Shown: positions 33,577 to 43,306 of the stretch, piece after piece | How the letters are laid out: each line of letters opens with the position of its first letter | How positions within the stretch are numbered: position 1 is the stretch's first letter | DNA from: Prevotella sp. | Lineage (GTDB): Bacteria; Bacteroidota; Bacteroidia; Bacteroidales; Bacteroidaceae | DNA length: 64,000 bases | Reading direction: 5' to 3' | Assembly (NCBI GenBank): GCA_017617615.1 | Contig: JAFZVV010000008.1 | Coordinates: 5,573-69,572, forward strand | Program-made: the position numbers and the translations under genes | Notes under the pieces: generated by a model | What the model was told of the DNA's origin: nothing | Databases searched by the model: none | What the model saw: the letters and a program-made list of their open reading frames with translations, nothing else

Positions 33577-35082
33577 ATGAGTATACTGACAATTTTCGTG
33601 ATAATTCCCGTACTGATGCTGCTCGGCCTCTGGCTGGCACGCACGCTCAACCAGGTACGTGGCGTGATGGTGGTGGGCTCGTCGCTCTTGCTGGCGCTCT
33701 CCATCTACCTCACCATTGATTTCATTCATCTTCGCCAGACAATGCCGGCGGACCAGTATCCGATGCTCTACACGGCGAGCCACATGTGGTTCAAGCCGCT
33801 GCACATCGCCTACTCGGTGGGTGTCGACGGCATTTCGGTGGTGATGCTGCTCCTCTCGAGCATCATCGTCTTCACCGGTACATTCGCCTCATGGCAGCTC
33901 AAGCCGCTCACCAAGGAGTATTTCCTGTGGTTCACGCTGCTCAGCTCCGGCGTCTTCGGTTTCTTCATCTGCACCGACATGTTCACGATGTTCATGTTCT
34001 ACGAGGTGGCACTCATCCCCATGTACCTGCTCATCGGCGTTTGGGGCAGCGGTGCCAAGGAGTACTCGGCCATGAAACTTACCCTGATGCTCATGGGTGG
34101 TTCGGCGCTGCTTATCCTCGGCGTCCTCGGCATCTACTTCTTCAGTGGTGCCTCGACGATGAACGTGGTGGAGATAGCCAAACACAATGCCATTCCGGGC
34201 ATGGCCATTCCCGACAACGTGCAGAACATCCTCTTCCCGTTCGTCTTCATCGGATTCGGCGTGCTGGGTGCCCTCTTCCCGTTCCACACATGGAGCCCCG
34301 ACGGTCACGCTTCGGCGCCTACCGCCGTGTCGATGCTCCATGCCGGCGTGCTGATGAAGCTCGGAGGCTATGGCTGTTTCCGCATCGCCATGTTCCTGCT
34401 GCCTCACGCAGCACAGGAACTGTCGTGGATATTCATCATCCTCACCACCATCTCCGTGGTCTATGGCGCTCTCTCGGCATGTGTGCAGACCGACCTGAAG
34501 TATATCAATGCCTACTCGTCGGTGTCGCACTGCGGTCTGGTGCTCTTCGCCATCCTCATGATGACGCACACCTCGTGCACGGGTGCCATCATTCAGATGC
34601 TCTCGCACGGTCTGATGACAGCCCTCTTCTTTGCTCTCATCGGTATGATATATGGTCGTACGCACACGCGCGACGTGCGTAAACTGGGTGGTCTGATGAA
34701 GATCATGCCGTTCCTCGCCGTGGGATATGTGCTCGCGGGCCTCGCCAACCTCGGCTTGCCGGGATTCTCCGGGTTCGTGGCAGAGATGACCATCTTCGTC
34801 GGCTCGTTCCAGAACAACGACGTGTTCCACCGCACCGCTACGATCATCGCCTGTGGCTCCATCGTGGTGACGGCGGTCTATATCCTCCGCGTGGTGGGCA
34901 AGATTCTCTACCAGAAGGTGGCCGATCCTCACTACGAGACACTCACCGATGCCACATGGGATGAGCGCATAGCCGTGTGCTGCCTCATCTTCTGCGTGGC
35001 AGGCCTCGGCTTGTTCCCCATGTGGGCAAGCAATGTCATCAACGATGCCGTGGTGCCTATCCTGAATGTTATCCAACCATAA
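33577..35082 (+). CDS. nuoM: NADH-quinone oxidoreductase subunit M
   Basis: Antiporter-like membrane subunit, 501 residues with about 14 helices. Motifs: MFMFYEVALIPMYLLIGVWG with the conserved Glu, WSPDGHASAPTAVSMLHAGV with the pump residues, and DLKYINAYSSVSHCGL. It lies 13 bp downstream of nuoL. Confidence 0.96.
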   Translation: MSILTIFVIIPVLMLLGLWLARTLNQVRGVMVVGSSLLLALSIYLTIDFIHLRQTMPADQYPMLYTASHMWFKPLHIAYSVGVDGISVVMLLLSSIIVFTGTFASWQLKPLTKEYFLWFTLLSSGVFGFFICTDMFTMFMFYEVALIPMYLLIGVWGSGAKEYSAMKLTLMLMGGSALLILGVLGIYFFSGASTMNVVEIAKHNAIPGMAIPDNVQNILFPFVFIGFGVLGALFPFHTWSPDGHASAPTAVSMLHAGVLMKLGGYGCFRIAMFLLPHAAQELSWIFIILTTISVVYGALSACVQTDLKYINAYSSVSHCGLVLFAILMMTHTSCTGAIIQMLSHGLMTALFFALIGMIYGRTHTRDVRKLGGLMKIMPFLAVGYVLAGLANLGLPGFSGFVAEMTIFVGSFQNNDVFHRTATIIACGSIVVTAVYILRVVGKILYQKVADPHYETLTDATWDERIAVCCLIFCVAGLGLFPMWASNVINDAVVPILNVIQP

Positions 35083-35094
35083 ACCTGAAGCGAT

Positions 35095-36549
35095 ATGAAT
35101 TATAGTCAATTCCTATATATGATTCCTGAGGCCATGCTCGTGACCATCATGATCGTGGTGTTCATTGCCGATTTCGCATCCGACAAGGACGTGCACCGCG
35201 GATGGTTCAACCCCTTCGTATGCCTCTGTTTCGGTGTGCTCACGCTCATCTGTGCGCTGCCACTCCAGCCCAAGACGGCTTTCGGTGATATGTATGTCAC
35301 CTCATCGTCGGTCAACGTGATGAAGGCCATCCTCTCGCTGGCATCACTCATCGTGATCATCATGAGCCGCCAGTGGATATCACGCGAAGATAGCAAGGAC
35401 CGTGAGGGTGAGTTCTATTTCCTCGTGGCTTCCACCCTGCTGGGTATGTTCATGATGATGTCGGCAGGCCATTTCCTCATGTTCTATCTCGGACTCGAGA
35501 TGGCATCCATCCCTATGGCATGTCTCGTGGCACTCGACAAGTACCGCAACAACTCGGCAGAGGGTGCCGCCAAGTACATCCTTACCGCAGCCTTCTCGAG
35601 TGGCGTGATGCTCTTCGGCGTGTCGCTGCTCTATGGTGCCTGCGGAACGCTCTATTTCGCCGATGTGGCAGAGAAACTCACCGCCACACCGCTCGTGGTG
35701 ATGGGTATGGTGTTCTTCTTCAGCGGTCTGGGCTTCAAGATTTCCTTGGTGCCCTTCCACTTCTGGACGGCAGATACCTACGAAGGTGCCCCCACCGTGG
35801 TGACGGGATACCTGAGCGTGGTGTCGAAAGGAGCCGCCGCGTTCACCTTCATGGCTATCCTCTTCAAGGTGTTCCCAGCACTGTCGGATGAGTGGCATTA
35901 CTTCCTCTATATCGTTATCGTGCTGAGTATCACCGTGGCCAACCTCTTCGCTATCCGTCAGAAAGACCTCAAGCGATTCATGGCGTTCAGTTCCATCTCA
36001 CAGGCAGGCTATATCATGCTGGCGGTTACCGGCGAACAGACCATGGGCATCACGGCGCTGTCGTTCTATGTCCTGGTGTATGTGGTGGCCAATCTCAGCG
36101 TGTTCAGTGTCATCAGCGTGGTGGAGCAGAACAACGGTGGCACGACGAGCATGGATTCCTACGATGGCTTCTATACCACCAATCCCAAACTGTCGTTCCT
36201 CATGACCCTCGCCCTCTTCTCGTTGGCAGGCATTCCGCCCTTCGCCGGAATGTTCAGCAAGTTCTTCGTGTTCATGGCGGGCGTGAGCGGACATACCTTC
36301 GACACTACTGTGGGCGCACTGGCCTATATCGTCGTGTTCGTGGCATTGGTCAACACCGTGGTGAGTCTTTACTACTATCTGCTCATCGTCAAGGCGATGT
36401 ATATCAAGAAGACGGAAACACCGCTGCCCACCTTCAGGAGCGATGCCAACACGAAATTGGCACTGGCACTCTGTACGGCAGGCATAGCGGCCTTCGGCAT
36501 ATTCAGTTGTATATACCAGTGGATATACAATGCTGCCGATAAATTCTGA
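35095..36549 (+). CDS. nuoN: NADH-quinone oxidoreductase subunit N
   Basis: Third antiporter-like subunit, 484 residues with about 14 helices: [40 protein letters not shown] and [17 protein letters not shown]. It is the last gene of the operon, followed 6 bp later by a perfect terminator, so no nuoE/F/G lie downstream either. Confidence 0.96.
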   Translation: MNYSQFLYMIPEAMLVTIMIVVFIADFASDKDVHRGWFNPFVCLCFGVLTLICALPLQPKTAFGDMYVTSSSVNVMKAILSLASLIVIIMSRQWISREDSKDREGEFYFLVASTLLGMFMMMSAGHFLMFYLGLEMASIPMACLVALDKYRNNSAEGAAKYILTAAFSSGVMLFGVSLLYGACGTLYFADVAEKLTATPLVVMGMVFFFSGLGFKISLVPFHFWTADTYEGAPTVVTGYLSVVSKGAAAFTFMAILFKVFPALSDEWHYFLYIVIVLSITVANLFAIRQKDLKRFMAFSSISQAGYIMLAVTGEQTMGITALSFYVLVYVVANLSVFSVISVVEQNNGGTTSMDSYDGFYTTNPKLSFLMTLALFSLAGIPPFAGMFSKFFVFMAGVSGHTFDTTVGALAYIVVFVALVNTVVSLYYYLLIVKAMYIKKTETPLPTFRSDANTKLALALCTAGIAAFGIFSCIYQWIYNAADKF

Positions 36550-36555
36550 AAAATA

Positions 36556-36587
36556 CGGGGCTGGCCATTTGGCCAGCCCCGATTTTT
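36556..36587 (+). terminator. Terminator of the complex I operon
   Basis: CGGGGCTGGCC-ATTT-GGCCAGCCCCG forms a perfect 11-bp stem followed by a five-T run. Confidence 0.95.
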
Positions 36588-36636
36588 GAATATGTAGGGT
36601 TTGTTTTTGAATTTGTAGGGCTTAAGCAGTTCGCTG

Positions 36637-38310
36637 ATGCGATACAACGGAAAACTTCAGCTTTACCCGCTGTTGCGCATCGCTGTTGCGATGGCATTGG
36701 GGGTCTTTGTTGGCTACGAAACCTTTGGGATGTTTGCCCAGGAGGTTTGGTTGGCTGGGCTGGTGGTTGCGGTGGTAGCAACGGTGGCCACGGCGCGTCA
36801 TGACTTATTGCAAGGCGCGTTGATGATGGTGGCGTTCGTTTTCCTCGGTGCATTCTTGGTGACACGGCAACAGGCCCGATACGACAAACCATTGCCCGAT
36901 GGTTATGTCACCTACAAGGCAGTGGTGGCGAGTCAGCCACAGGTAAGGGGGAAGACGCTGAGGATGGACCTGTGGATTCTGGACGACGACGACCTGCCTC
37001 GGCGGGTGAAAGCGTCGTTGCTCAGGGATGATTTCCGACAGATGGGTTATCCTCAACCGGAAGACAGCTTTTCCATCGGAGAGGCCTACAGCAGAAGCGA
37101 CAGCTTGCAGGTGGGCGATGGCATCATTGCCACGTCACGGATGGAGAAGCCGGAAAATTTCTATGTCTCACGTTTCGACTATCCGCTCTATCTCCGGTGT
37201 CATGGCTTCACGGCCACCACGTTTATCGTGCCGGGGTCGTGGCGGAAAGCTTCCCTCGACCTCGGGAGTCTTTCCTCTCTTGAAAGGGCACGGCTCAGGG
37301 CCCTTTGGCTCCGTCAGCATACCCTCCGCCGATATCTCTCCCTCGGCCTCGATGATGAAGAGATGGCGGTAGCAGTGGCGATGGCATTGGGCGACAAGTC
37401 TCGCCTTACCAACGACTTGCGTGACATCTACTCCGTTTCAGGGGCATCGCATGTGCTGGCACTGTCCGGCCTACATCTGGGCATCATCTATATCTTGTTG
37501 TCACTGCTCGTGGGGTTGCGGCGGTTCGGTGTGTTGCGCGAGGTGATTATCATCGCGGGCATTTGGTCGTATGCCATCTTCACGGGACTGTCTCCATCGG
37601 TGGTAAGGGCATCGACGATGATAACCATCTATGCTTTCGTCGGACTGCTCGGCCGCGACCGGATGTCGCTCAACGCGTTGGCTTTCACCGCCATCATCAT
37701 GTTCATGGTCAACCCGCTCTGTCTCTATGATGTGGGTTTCCAGATGTCGTTCATGGCGGTGCTGGCCATCCTTGTTTTCTGCAAGCCGTTGGTTGCCTTG
37801 ATGCCAGACCATGACAAGGAGGTCACGGCGGCAGGTAAAAGGAGTGAGCAAGCTGTAGGTAGGTGGAGTGAAAAAGCGGTATGTAGATGGGGTAGGGATG
37901 TTGCAGGTAGATGGGGAAAGAAGGCTTTGAAGTGGGTGTGGGTAATGGTCGTGGTGTCATGTTGCGCACAACTGGGTGTAGCACCGCTCACAGCCTATTA
38001 TTTCGGGCGTTTCTCCACCTATTTCCTGTTAACCAATTTCTTCGTCATCCCCATGGCCACCGTCATCCTCTATCTCACGGCACTGATGTTTGTGTCGGTG
38101 CTTATACCCCCGGTGTTGCCGTATGTGGCGAAGGGATTGGCAGTAGTGGTAGGATGGCAGAACGCCCTGACGAAATGGGTGGCATCATTGCCAGGGGCAA
38201 GCATAGAAGGCATCTCCCTCAACCGCCTGCAGGTGCTGATGGTGTATGTCGTCATCACCGCCCTCGCCGTCATTGTCTACAAGGTGCTGAAACTCAAGAA
38301 TAAGATATAG
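36637..38310 (+). CDS. comEC: ComEC/Rec2-family DNA uptake channel protein
   Basis: Inner-membrane channel for single-stranded DNA in transformation. The 557 residues contain an N-terminal DUF4131-like region with three helices, then the Competence domain from about 245 with the signature SGASHVLALSGLHLGIIYIL, SPSVVRASTMITIYAFVGLL and LYDVGFQMSFMAVLAI. The C-terminal metallo-beta-lactamase domain of B. subtilis ComEC is absent, as in many Bacteroidetes. An 8-residue sequence repeated four times (residues 400-431, e.g. GRWSEKAV) is inserted in a loop. It has no obvious own promoter after the nuo terminator. It is convergent with uvrA. Confidence 0.93.
   Translation: MRYNGKLQLYPLLRIAVAMALGVFVGYETFGMFAQEVWLAGLVVAVVATVATARHDLLQGALMMVAFVFLGAFLVTRQQARYDKPLPDGYVTYKAVVASQPQVRGKTLRMDLWILDDDDLPRRVKASLLRDDFRQMGYPQPEDSFSIGEAYSRSDSLQVGDGIIATSRMEKPENFYVSRFDYPLYLRCHGFTATTFIVPGSWRKASLDLGSLSSLERARLRALWLRQHTLRRYLSLGLDDEEMAVAVAMALGDKSRLTNDLRDIYSVSGASHVLALSGLHLGIIYILLSLLVGLRRFGVLREVIIIAGIWSYAIFTGLSPSVVRASTMITIYAFVGLLGRDRMSLNALAFTAIIMFMVNPLCLYDVGFQMSFMAVLAILVFCKPLVALMPDHDKEVTAAGKRSEQAVGRWSEKAVCRWGRDVAGRWGKKALKWVWVMVVVSCCAQLGVAPLTAYYFGRFSTYFLLTNFFVIPMATVILYLTALMFVSVLIPPVLPYVAKGLAVVVGWQNALTKWVASLPGASIEGISLNRLQVLMVYVVITALAVIVYKVLKLKNKI
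37834..37929 (+). repeat. Four 24-bp repeats inside comEC
   Basis: Units at 37834, 37858, 37882 and 37906 encode GKRSEQAV, GRWSEKAV, CRWGRDVA and GRWGKKAL. They keep the reading frame and add basic and tryptophan residues to a loop. Confidence 0.85.
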
Positions 38311-38327
38311 GGGAATAGGGAGGAAGG

Positions 38328-41159
38328 TCAGCCATTCTCCAGTTCCCGACGGAGGAACTGCGCGGTATAGCTCTCTTCGCACTGGCATATCTCCTCCGGG
38401 GTGCCCGTGGCGACTATCCGTCCGCCCTTACGTCCGCCTTCGGGCCCCATGTCGATGATATGGTCGGCGAGTTTGATGACGTCGAGGTTGTGCTCTATCA
38501 CAATGACCGTATTGCCGCGGTCGACGATACGCTGGAGCACGTCCATGAGGATGCGGATGTCCTCGAAATGTAGGCCTGTAGTCGGTTCGTCGAGGATATA
38601 GAGCGTCTTCCCCGTGTCGCGTTTCGACAGCTCGGTGGCGAGCTTCACCCTTTGGCTCTCGCCTCCGGAGAGTGTTGTCGAGGGCTGTCCCAGTTTGATA
38701 TACCCCAGTCCCACGTCCTGTATGGTCTTGATTTTCTGTAGAATGTTGGGCACGTTCTCGAAGAACTCCACGGCTTGGTTGATGGTCATGTCGAGCACGT
38801 CGGCTATCGACTTCCCCTTAAACCTCACTTCCAGTGTCTCACGGTTGTAGCGCTTGCCGTGACACACCTCGCAGGGCACCATCACGTCGGGCAGGAAATT
38901 CATCTCGATGGTCTTGTAGCCGTTGCCCCCGCAGGCATCGCACCGTCCGCCCTTCACGTTGAAGGAGAACCGCCCTGGTTTGTACCCCCTGATCTTCGCC
39001 TCGGGCAGGTTGACGAACAGCGAGCGGATGTCGCTGAACACGCCGGTATAGGTGGCGGGATTCGACCGTGGTGTCTTGCCGATGGGCGACTGGTCCACGC
39101 TCACCACCTTGTCGATGAGTTTCAGACCCTCAAACTCCCTGTAGGGCATGGGTCTCTTCAGCGAGCGGTAGAAATGCTGCGAGAGGATGGGCTGCAGCGT
39201 CTCGTTGATGAGTGTCGACTTCCCCGAGCCGCTCACGCCGGTCACCACGATGAGTTTCCCGAGCGGTATCTCCACGTCGATGTCTTTCAGGTTGTTTCCC
39301 GATGCCCCTCTGAGCCACAGGCTCTTTCCCTTCCCCTCGCGGCGCCGTTCTGGCAGGGGGATGGTCTTCTCGCCGTTCAGGTACTGGCTGGTGATGGTAT
39401 GCTCGCGGAGCATCTCTGCCACGGTGCCTTGGAACACCACTTCGCCGCCCTTCCGTCCTGCCTTCGGACCGATGTCGACGATGTAGTCGGCGGCGAGCAT
39501 CATGTCTTTGTCGTGTTCTACCACGATGACGGTGTTGCCGATGTCGCGCAACTGCTTCAGACTGGCGATGAGGCGGTTGTTGTCGCGCTGGTGCAGACCG
39601 ATGCTGGGCTCGTCGAGGATATAGAGCACGTTGACGAGTTGCGACCCTATCTGCGTCGCCAACCGTATGCGCTGGCTCTCACCACCCGACAGCGAGGCCG
39701 ACTGGCGGGAGAGCGACAGGTAGTCGAGACCCACTTCCAACAGGAAGTCGAGCCTTGTGCGTATCTCTTTCAGTATCTCGCTGGCGATGGCACGCTCTTT
39801 GTCTTCGAGGTGGCTTTCGGCCTCGTCGAGCCATTCGCGCAACTGTGAGATGTCGAGGGCAGAGGCCTCGGAGATATTCTTGTCGTAGATACGGTAGGAG
39901 AGTGCCTCGCGGTTCAGGCGCTGACCCTTGCATTCCGGGCATGGGCATACGGCGAGAAACTGGTCGGCCCATTTCTGTCCGCTCGCGCTGTCGTCTTTAT
40001 CCATTACCATCTTCAGGTACTTGATGATGCCGTCGTAGGTCATGAAGTAGTCGCTCGAGGTATGCACCAGTTCCTTCGGGATACGGATATTGCCCAGCGA
40101 ACCATAGAGGATTTCGGCGAGGGCTTCCTCGGAGAGGTCGCTCACCGGGGTCTTCACCGTGCAGTCGTATTTCTGGAGGATGGCGTCTATCTGCCAGAAA
40201 ATCATCTGGCTCTTGTATTTTCCAAGGGGAACGATGGCGCCTTCGGCGATAGACAGCGAGCGGTCGGGTATCACCTTTTCCAGGTCAATCTGGTTGATGT
40301 ATCCCAGTCCCTTGCAATGCGGACAGGCTCCTTCGGGAGAGTTGAATGAGAACTTGTTGGGTGCGGAGTCGCCATACGAGATGCCCGTCGTGGGACACAT
40401 CAGCCGACGCGAGAAATTCTTCAGGCTACCGTCGCCTTTGTCGAGCACCATCACCACGCCGTCGCCCTGACGCATGGCGGCCTGCACGCTCCGGCGGAGC
40501 CGTTCGTCGTCTTTCCCCTGCACCTTCAGTTTGTCTACCACCACCTCGATGTTATGGTTGCGGAAACGGTCTACCTTCATGCCGCGCTCCAGTTCCTTGA
40601 TTTCGCCGTCTACCCGCACGTGCAGGTATCCTTTCTTGCGCATGCTCTCGAAGAGTTCGCGGTAGTGGCCCTTGCGCTGCCTCACCAGAGGTGCGAGGAT
40701 ATAGATGGGGTGGCCGTCGTAGTGCGAGAGAATCATCTCCAGCACCTTCTCCTCGGTGTATTTCACCATCTTCTCCCCCGTGTGGTAGCTATAGGCCGTT
40801 CCCGCGCGGGCATAGAGCAGACGCATGTAGTCGTAGATCTCGGTAGTGGTGCCCACGGTCGAACGGGGGTTCTTGTTCGTGGTCTTCTGCTCGATGCTGA
40901 TGACAGGACTCAGGCCCGTGATTTTGTCCACGTCAGGACGTTCCATGCCGCCGAGGAAGTTGCGGGCATAGGCAGAGAACGTCTCGATGTAACGGCGCTG
41001 GCCCTCGGCATAGATAGTGTCGAAGGCCAACGACGACTTCCCTGAGCCCGACAGGCCAGTGACGACCGTCAGACTCCCCCTGGGTATCTCCACATCGATA
41101 TTCTTCAGGTTGTGGACCCTCGCTCCGTAGACATTGATTTTCTCGTCTTCGCGCTGCAT
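38328..41159 (-). CDS. uvrA: Excinuclease ABC subunit A
   Basis: DNA-damage recognition ATPase of nucleotide excision repair, 943 residues. The first Walker A is [20 protein letters not shown] at about 33. The first zinc module is around CPHCKGLG (about 284-291), a family CxxC ([16 protein letters not shown]) lies at about 410, and the ABC signature [12 protein letters not shown] follows. The second Walker A is [15 protein letters not shown], with zinc finger [16 protein letters not shown]...[10 protein letters not shown] and second signature [12 protein letters not shown]. It lies 22 bp after a CHU_C-domain protein gene, so they probably share a promoter. Confidence 0.98.
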   Translation of the reverse strand: MQREDEKINVYGARVHNLKNIDVEIPRGSLTVVTGLSGSGKSSLAFDTIYAEGQRRYIETFSAYARNFLGGMERPDVDKITGLSPVISIEQKTTNKNPRSTVGTTTEIYDYMRLLYARAGTAYSYHTGEKMVKYTEEKVLEMILSHYDGHPIYILAPLVRQRKGHYRELFESMRKKGYLHVRVDGEIKELERGMKVDRFRNHNIEVVVDKLKVQGKDDERLRRSVQAAMRQGDGVVMVLDKGDGSLKNFSRRLMCPTTGISYGDSAPNKFSFNSPEGACPHCKGLGYINQIDLEKVIPDRSLSIAEGAIVPLGKYKSQMIFWQIDAILQKYDCTVKTPVSDLSEEALAEILYGSLGNIRIPKELVHTSSDYFMTYDGIIKYLKMVMDKDDSASGQKWADQFLAVCPCPECKGQRLNREALSYRIYDKNISEASALDISQLREWLDEAESHLEDKERAIASEILKEIRTRLDFLLEVGLDYLSLSRQSASLSGGESQRIRLATQIGSQLVNVLYILDEPSIGLHQRDNNRLIASLKQLRDIGNTVIVVEHDKDMMLAADYIVDIGPKAGRKGGEVVFQGTVAEMLREHTITSQYLNGEKTIPLPERRREGKGKSLWLRGASGNNLKDIDVEIPLGKLIVVTGVSGSGKSTLINETLQPILSQHFYRSLKRPMPYREFEGLKLIDKVVSVDQSPIGKTPRSNPATYTGVFSDIRSLFVNLPEAKIRGYKPGRFSFNVKGGRCDACGGNGYKTIEMNFLPDVMVPCEVCHGKRYNRETLEVRFKGKSIADVLDMTINQAVEFFENVPNILQKIKTIQDVGLGYIKLGQPSTTLSGGESQRVKLATELSKRDTGKTLYILDEPTTGLHFEDIRILMDVLQRIVDRGNTVIVIEHNLDVIKLADHIIDMGPEGGRKGGRIVATGTPEEICQCEESYTAQFLRRELENG

Positions 41160-41181
41160 CAGTAGATGGATTCTGTTGTCA

Positions 41182-41925
41182 CTATTCGGTAGAACCGCCC
41201 GAATGGCTCGAGGACCCCGTCTCGCTGTATCCGCGGAGCAGGTTCACGTCGCGTTTGATATGGTAGCGGCGCCCATCGGCACCCTTGGCCACCACGTCGA
41301 CGAAATAAGTGCCTTGCTTCACGTCCTGCCCATGGAATGTGCCGTCCCAGCCTCCGGCGGGGTCGGTCCACTCGTAGATTTTCTGTCCCCATCGGTTGAA
41401 GATGATGGCACGGAATTCCACCAGACTCTGGTATCCTTCCTTGGCCTTGTAGATGTCGTTGATGCCGTCGCCGTTGGGAGAGAAACCGTTAGGCATGTCG
41501 AGTTTGCTCTCGCTGATGGTCACGCGCAGCGGGCCCACCTCGTCCCAGTAGTCCTGGGTATAGGCGATGGTGTCGTTGCCCTGCGTGTAGATGGCGTAGA
41601 GCACGATGCTGTGGGTGCCGGCTTTCGTAAAGGTGTAGTCGGTGTCTTCTTCGTAACGGATGAGGTAGGGGGAGTCTTTCCCGCCGTCTTCACCCTCCTG
41701 CCAGAAACGCCACTCGTAGTAGGCATTCCATGAGCCGACGTTAGAGGCATTGGCCATGAAATGAACGGCCACGGGTGCCGACCCCGAAAACTCGGTGCCC
41801 TCCTCCGTCTTCTGCTCACTGTCGGTGAACGTCGCGGAAGGATTGATGGTAGGATATTCGTCTTGTGCCATGGCAGGCGTGAGGCCAAGACACATGGCGG
41901 AAAGAATGATGAGGAATATTTTCAT
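41182..41925 (-). CDS. Secreted protein with gliding-motility-type (CHU_C) C-terminal domain
   Basis: From the ATG at 41925 the protein has 247 residues with signal peptide MKIFLIILSAMCLGLTPAMAQ. The in-frame ATG at 41949 lies at or before the predicted transcription start, so it is not preferred. A PKD-like beta-sandwich covers about 40-150 and the type B type IX sorting domain about 160-235: NGFSPNGDGINDIYKAKEG, EFRAIIFNRWGQKIYEW, GWDGTFHGQDVKQGTYFVDV. The tail is Ser/Gly-rich. Such proteins are carried across the outer membrane and attached at the surface. The role is unknown. It is transcribed just ahead of uvrA. Confidence 0.88.
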   Translation of the reverse strand: MKIFLIILSAMCLGLTPAMAQDEYPTINPSATFTDSEQKTEEGTEFSGSAPVAVHFMANASNVGSWNAYYEWRFWQEGEDGGKDSPYLIRYEEDTDYTFTKAGTHSIVLYAIYTQGNDTIAYTQDYWDEVGPLRVTISESKLDMPNGFSPNGDGINDIYKAKEGYQSLVEFRAIIFNRWGQKIYEWTDPAGGWDGTFHGQDVKQGTYFVDVVAKGADGRRYHIKRDVNLLRGYSETGSSSHSGGSTE

Positions 41926-41955
41926 TTTCTTTGCTTGGGTTGTTGCCATAATTGG

Positions 41956-41963
41956 CAAAGTTA
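41956..41963 (-). promoter_or_regulatory. Predicted -7 box for the CHU_C protein / uvrA unit
   Basis: The minus-strand octamer TAACTTTG matches TANNTTTG, with CTTG 20 nt further upstream. The start would be near 41949, which decides for the downstream ATG at 41925. Confidence 0.65.
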
Positions 41964-42112
41964 CGCATTTTTTATTAGGTGAGCAAGAATATGGGCTGTT
42001 TTCTTGTGGTTGCCACTGTCTCCACATCGTCAACACGTCGCTTGCGACGACGATGATGTGAATAGAAAACGCATTTCTTCGCTCATTGGTATATTTTATC
42101 GGATTTTTTAAC

Positions 42113-42120
42113 TAATTTTG
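42113..42120 (+). promoter_or_regulatory. Predicted -7 box ahead of the SUMF1-like gene
   Basis: TAATTTTG matches the consensus. A TTG at 42086-42088 is rather far upstream. It would create a leader of about 300 nt, from about 42127 to 42423. Confidence 0.55.
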
Positions 42121-42423
42121 CAGCCATAAATTAATGTAGCGACCCAATCCCCCTACAAAATGAGCCAAAAAAGGCGTCAGTGACCTCTCCCCAATAGGAG
42201 GGTCCCTTAACGCCTCTTTAACTCCTGAGGGATGAGCAAACATGAACCATGAACTCAACTTTCAAGTAGGAAAGTTAAGATATGAGGTAGGGGCAAAAGC
42301 CACGCAGAAGGAAAAAAATCCCCCAATGGTCAAGAAGTGGGCATATGTCCCTTTAACTTCTCTATCACTTCCCTTTGACTTCCCTTTAACTTCCTTTAGT
42401 TGAGCAAATGCGAGTCTTGATAC
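42121..42423 (+). promoter_or_regulatory. Long leader with hairpin and phased pyrimidine repeats
   Basis: A two-part hairpin lies at 42172-42215: outer AGGCGT/ACGCCT and inner GACC-T-CTCC / GGAG-GGTC around a CCAATA loop, with no T-run after it. Nearer the gene CCCTTTAACTTC or its one-base variant occurs at 42349, 42371 and 42382, spaced 22 and 11 bp. No gene is visible in this stretch or in 41964-42112. Confidence 0.5.
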
Positions 42424-43242
42424 ATGAATATGAAATCTTTTAGAATAAAAACGATGCTGGCGGCTGTGATGCTTGCCATGAGTATTAGGTGCATGGCCCA
42501 GCAGCCACAGGATACGCTTGCACTCCCTATAGATACCGTGCCTTTCGTGCCAGGACCCGTGGGAAATGTGGAAGGCTATGCCTGCCACGTCAAGGGTGTG
42601 GAGTTCAGGATGATTTCCGTGAAAGGCGGCACGTTGCGCAAGTTCGTGGAGGTGGAGCTCATCGATTCGCTCGCACCCACCACAGAGGTGAGGGAATACC
42701 CCCTTCATGATTTCTATATCGGTGAGACAGAAGTGACCCAGGAACTCTGGGAAGCCCTGATGGGAAACAACCCCTCGCGCGACAAAGGCCCCAAGAAACC
42801 TGTCCAGGGCATACGGTATGTCGACGTGAGTCTGTTTCTGATGAAACTCAATGCCCTCACGCACCGCAATTTCCGCCTCCCCACTGAGGAGGAGTGGGAG
42901 TTTGCCGCCCGTGGTGGCGTGAAGAGTCGGAACACGCCCCTGGCCGGTGGCTACAATATCGACGACGTGGGATGGTATTGCAACAACAGTGAGAACAGGG
43001 CGCACAACGTGAAAGGCAAGTGGGCAAACGAACTGGGTCTCTACGACATGAGCGGCAATGTGAGCGAGTGGTGCACGGTGACGGGAGGTCAGGGACAGCG
43101 CTCGGCTCCCACCCATGGCAGCGAACAGGTGCTGCGCGGAGGGGGCTATCTTGATTTTGCCAATCACTGTCTGGTCGATGACCGTCAGACCAGTCCTTCC
43201 AACCATTGGGCCAACGACACCGGTTTCCGACTCGCGGAATGA
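42424..43242 (+). CDS. Secreted SUMF1/FGE-like domain protein
   Basis: Exported protein of 272 residues. The signal peptide ends near CMAQQ. The formylglycine-generating-enzyme-like fold covers about 55-272: FYIGETEVTQELWEALMG, GIRYVDVSLFLMKLNAL, FRLPTEEEWEFAARGG, LGLYDMSGNVSEWC and the closing NDTGFRLAE. The paired catalytic cysteines of true FGE are not evident, so it is more likely a structural or ligand-binding relative such as GldJ/GldK-type proteins, though it lacks their gld neighbours. The next gene starts 64 bp downstream. Confidence 0.88.
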   Translation: MNMKSFRIKTMLAAVMLAMSIRCMAQQPQDTLALPIDTVPFVPGPVGNVEGYACHVKGVEFRMISVKGGTLRKFVEVELIDSLAPTTEVREYPLHDFYIGETEVTQELWEALMGNNPSRDKGPKKPVQGIRYVDVSLFLMKLNALTHRNFRLPTEEEWEFAARGGVKSRNTPLAGGYNIDDVGWYCNNSENRAHNVKGKWANELGLYDMSGNVSEWCTVTGGQGQRSAPTHGSEQVLRGGGYLDFANHCLVDDRQTSPSNHWANDTGFRLAE

Positions 43243-43306
43243 GAAAGGTTCTTGCGATACTAATACTAAAGTCTTGTTCGCGCTCCCAAAAACTATCTCC
43301 AACCCC

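Noticed and set aside
41926..42036. N-terminal extension of the CHU_C protein
   Set aside because: The extension would lie upstream of the predicted transcription start and would precede an otherwise perfect signal peptide.
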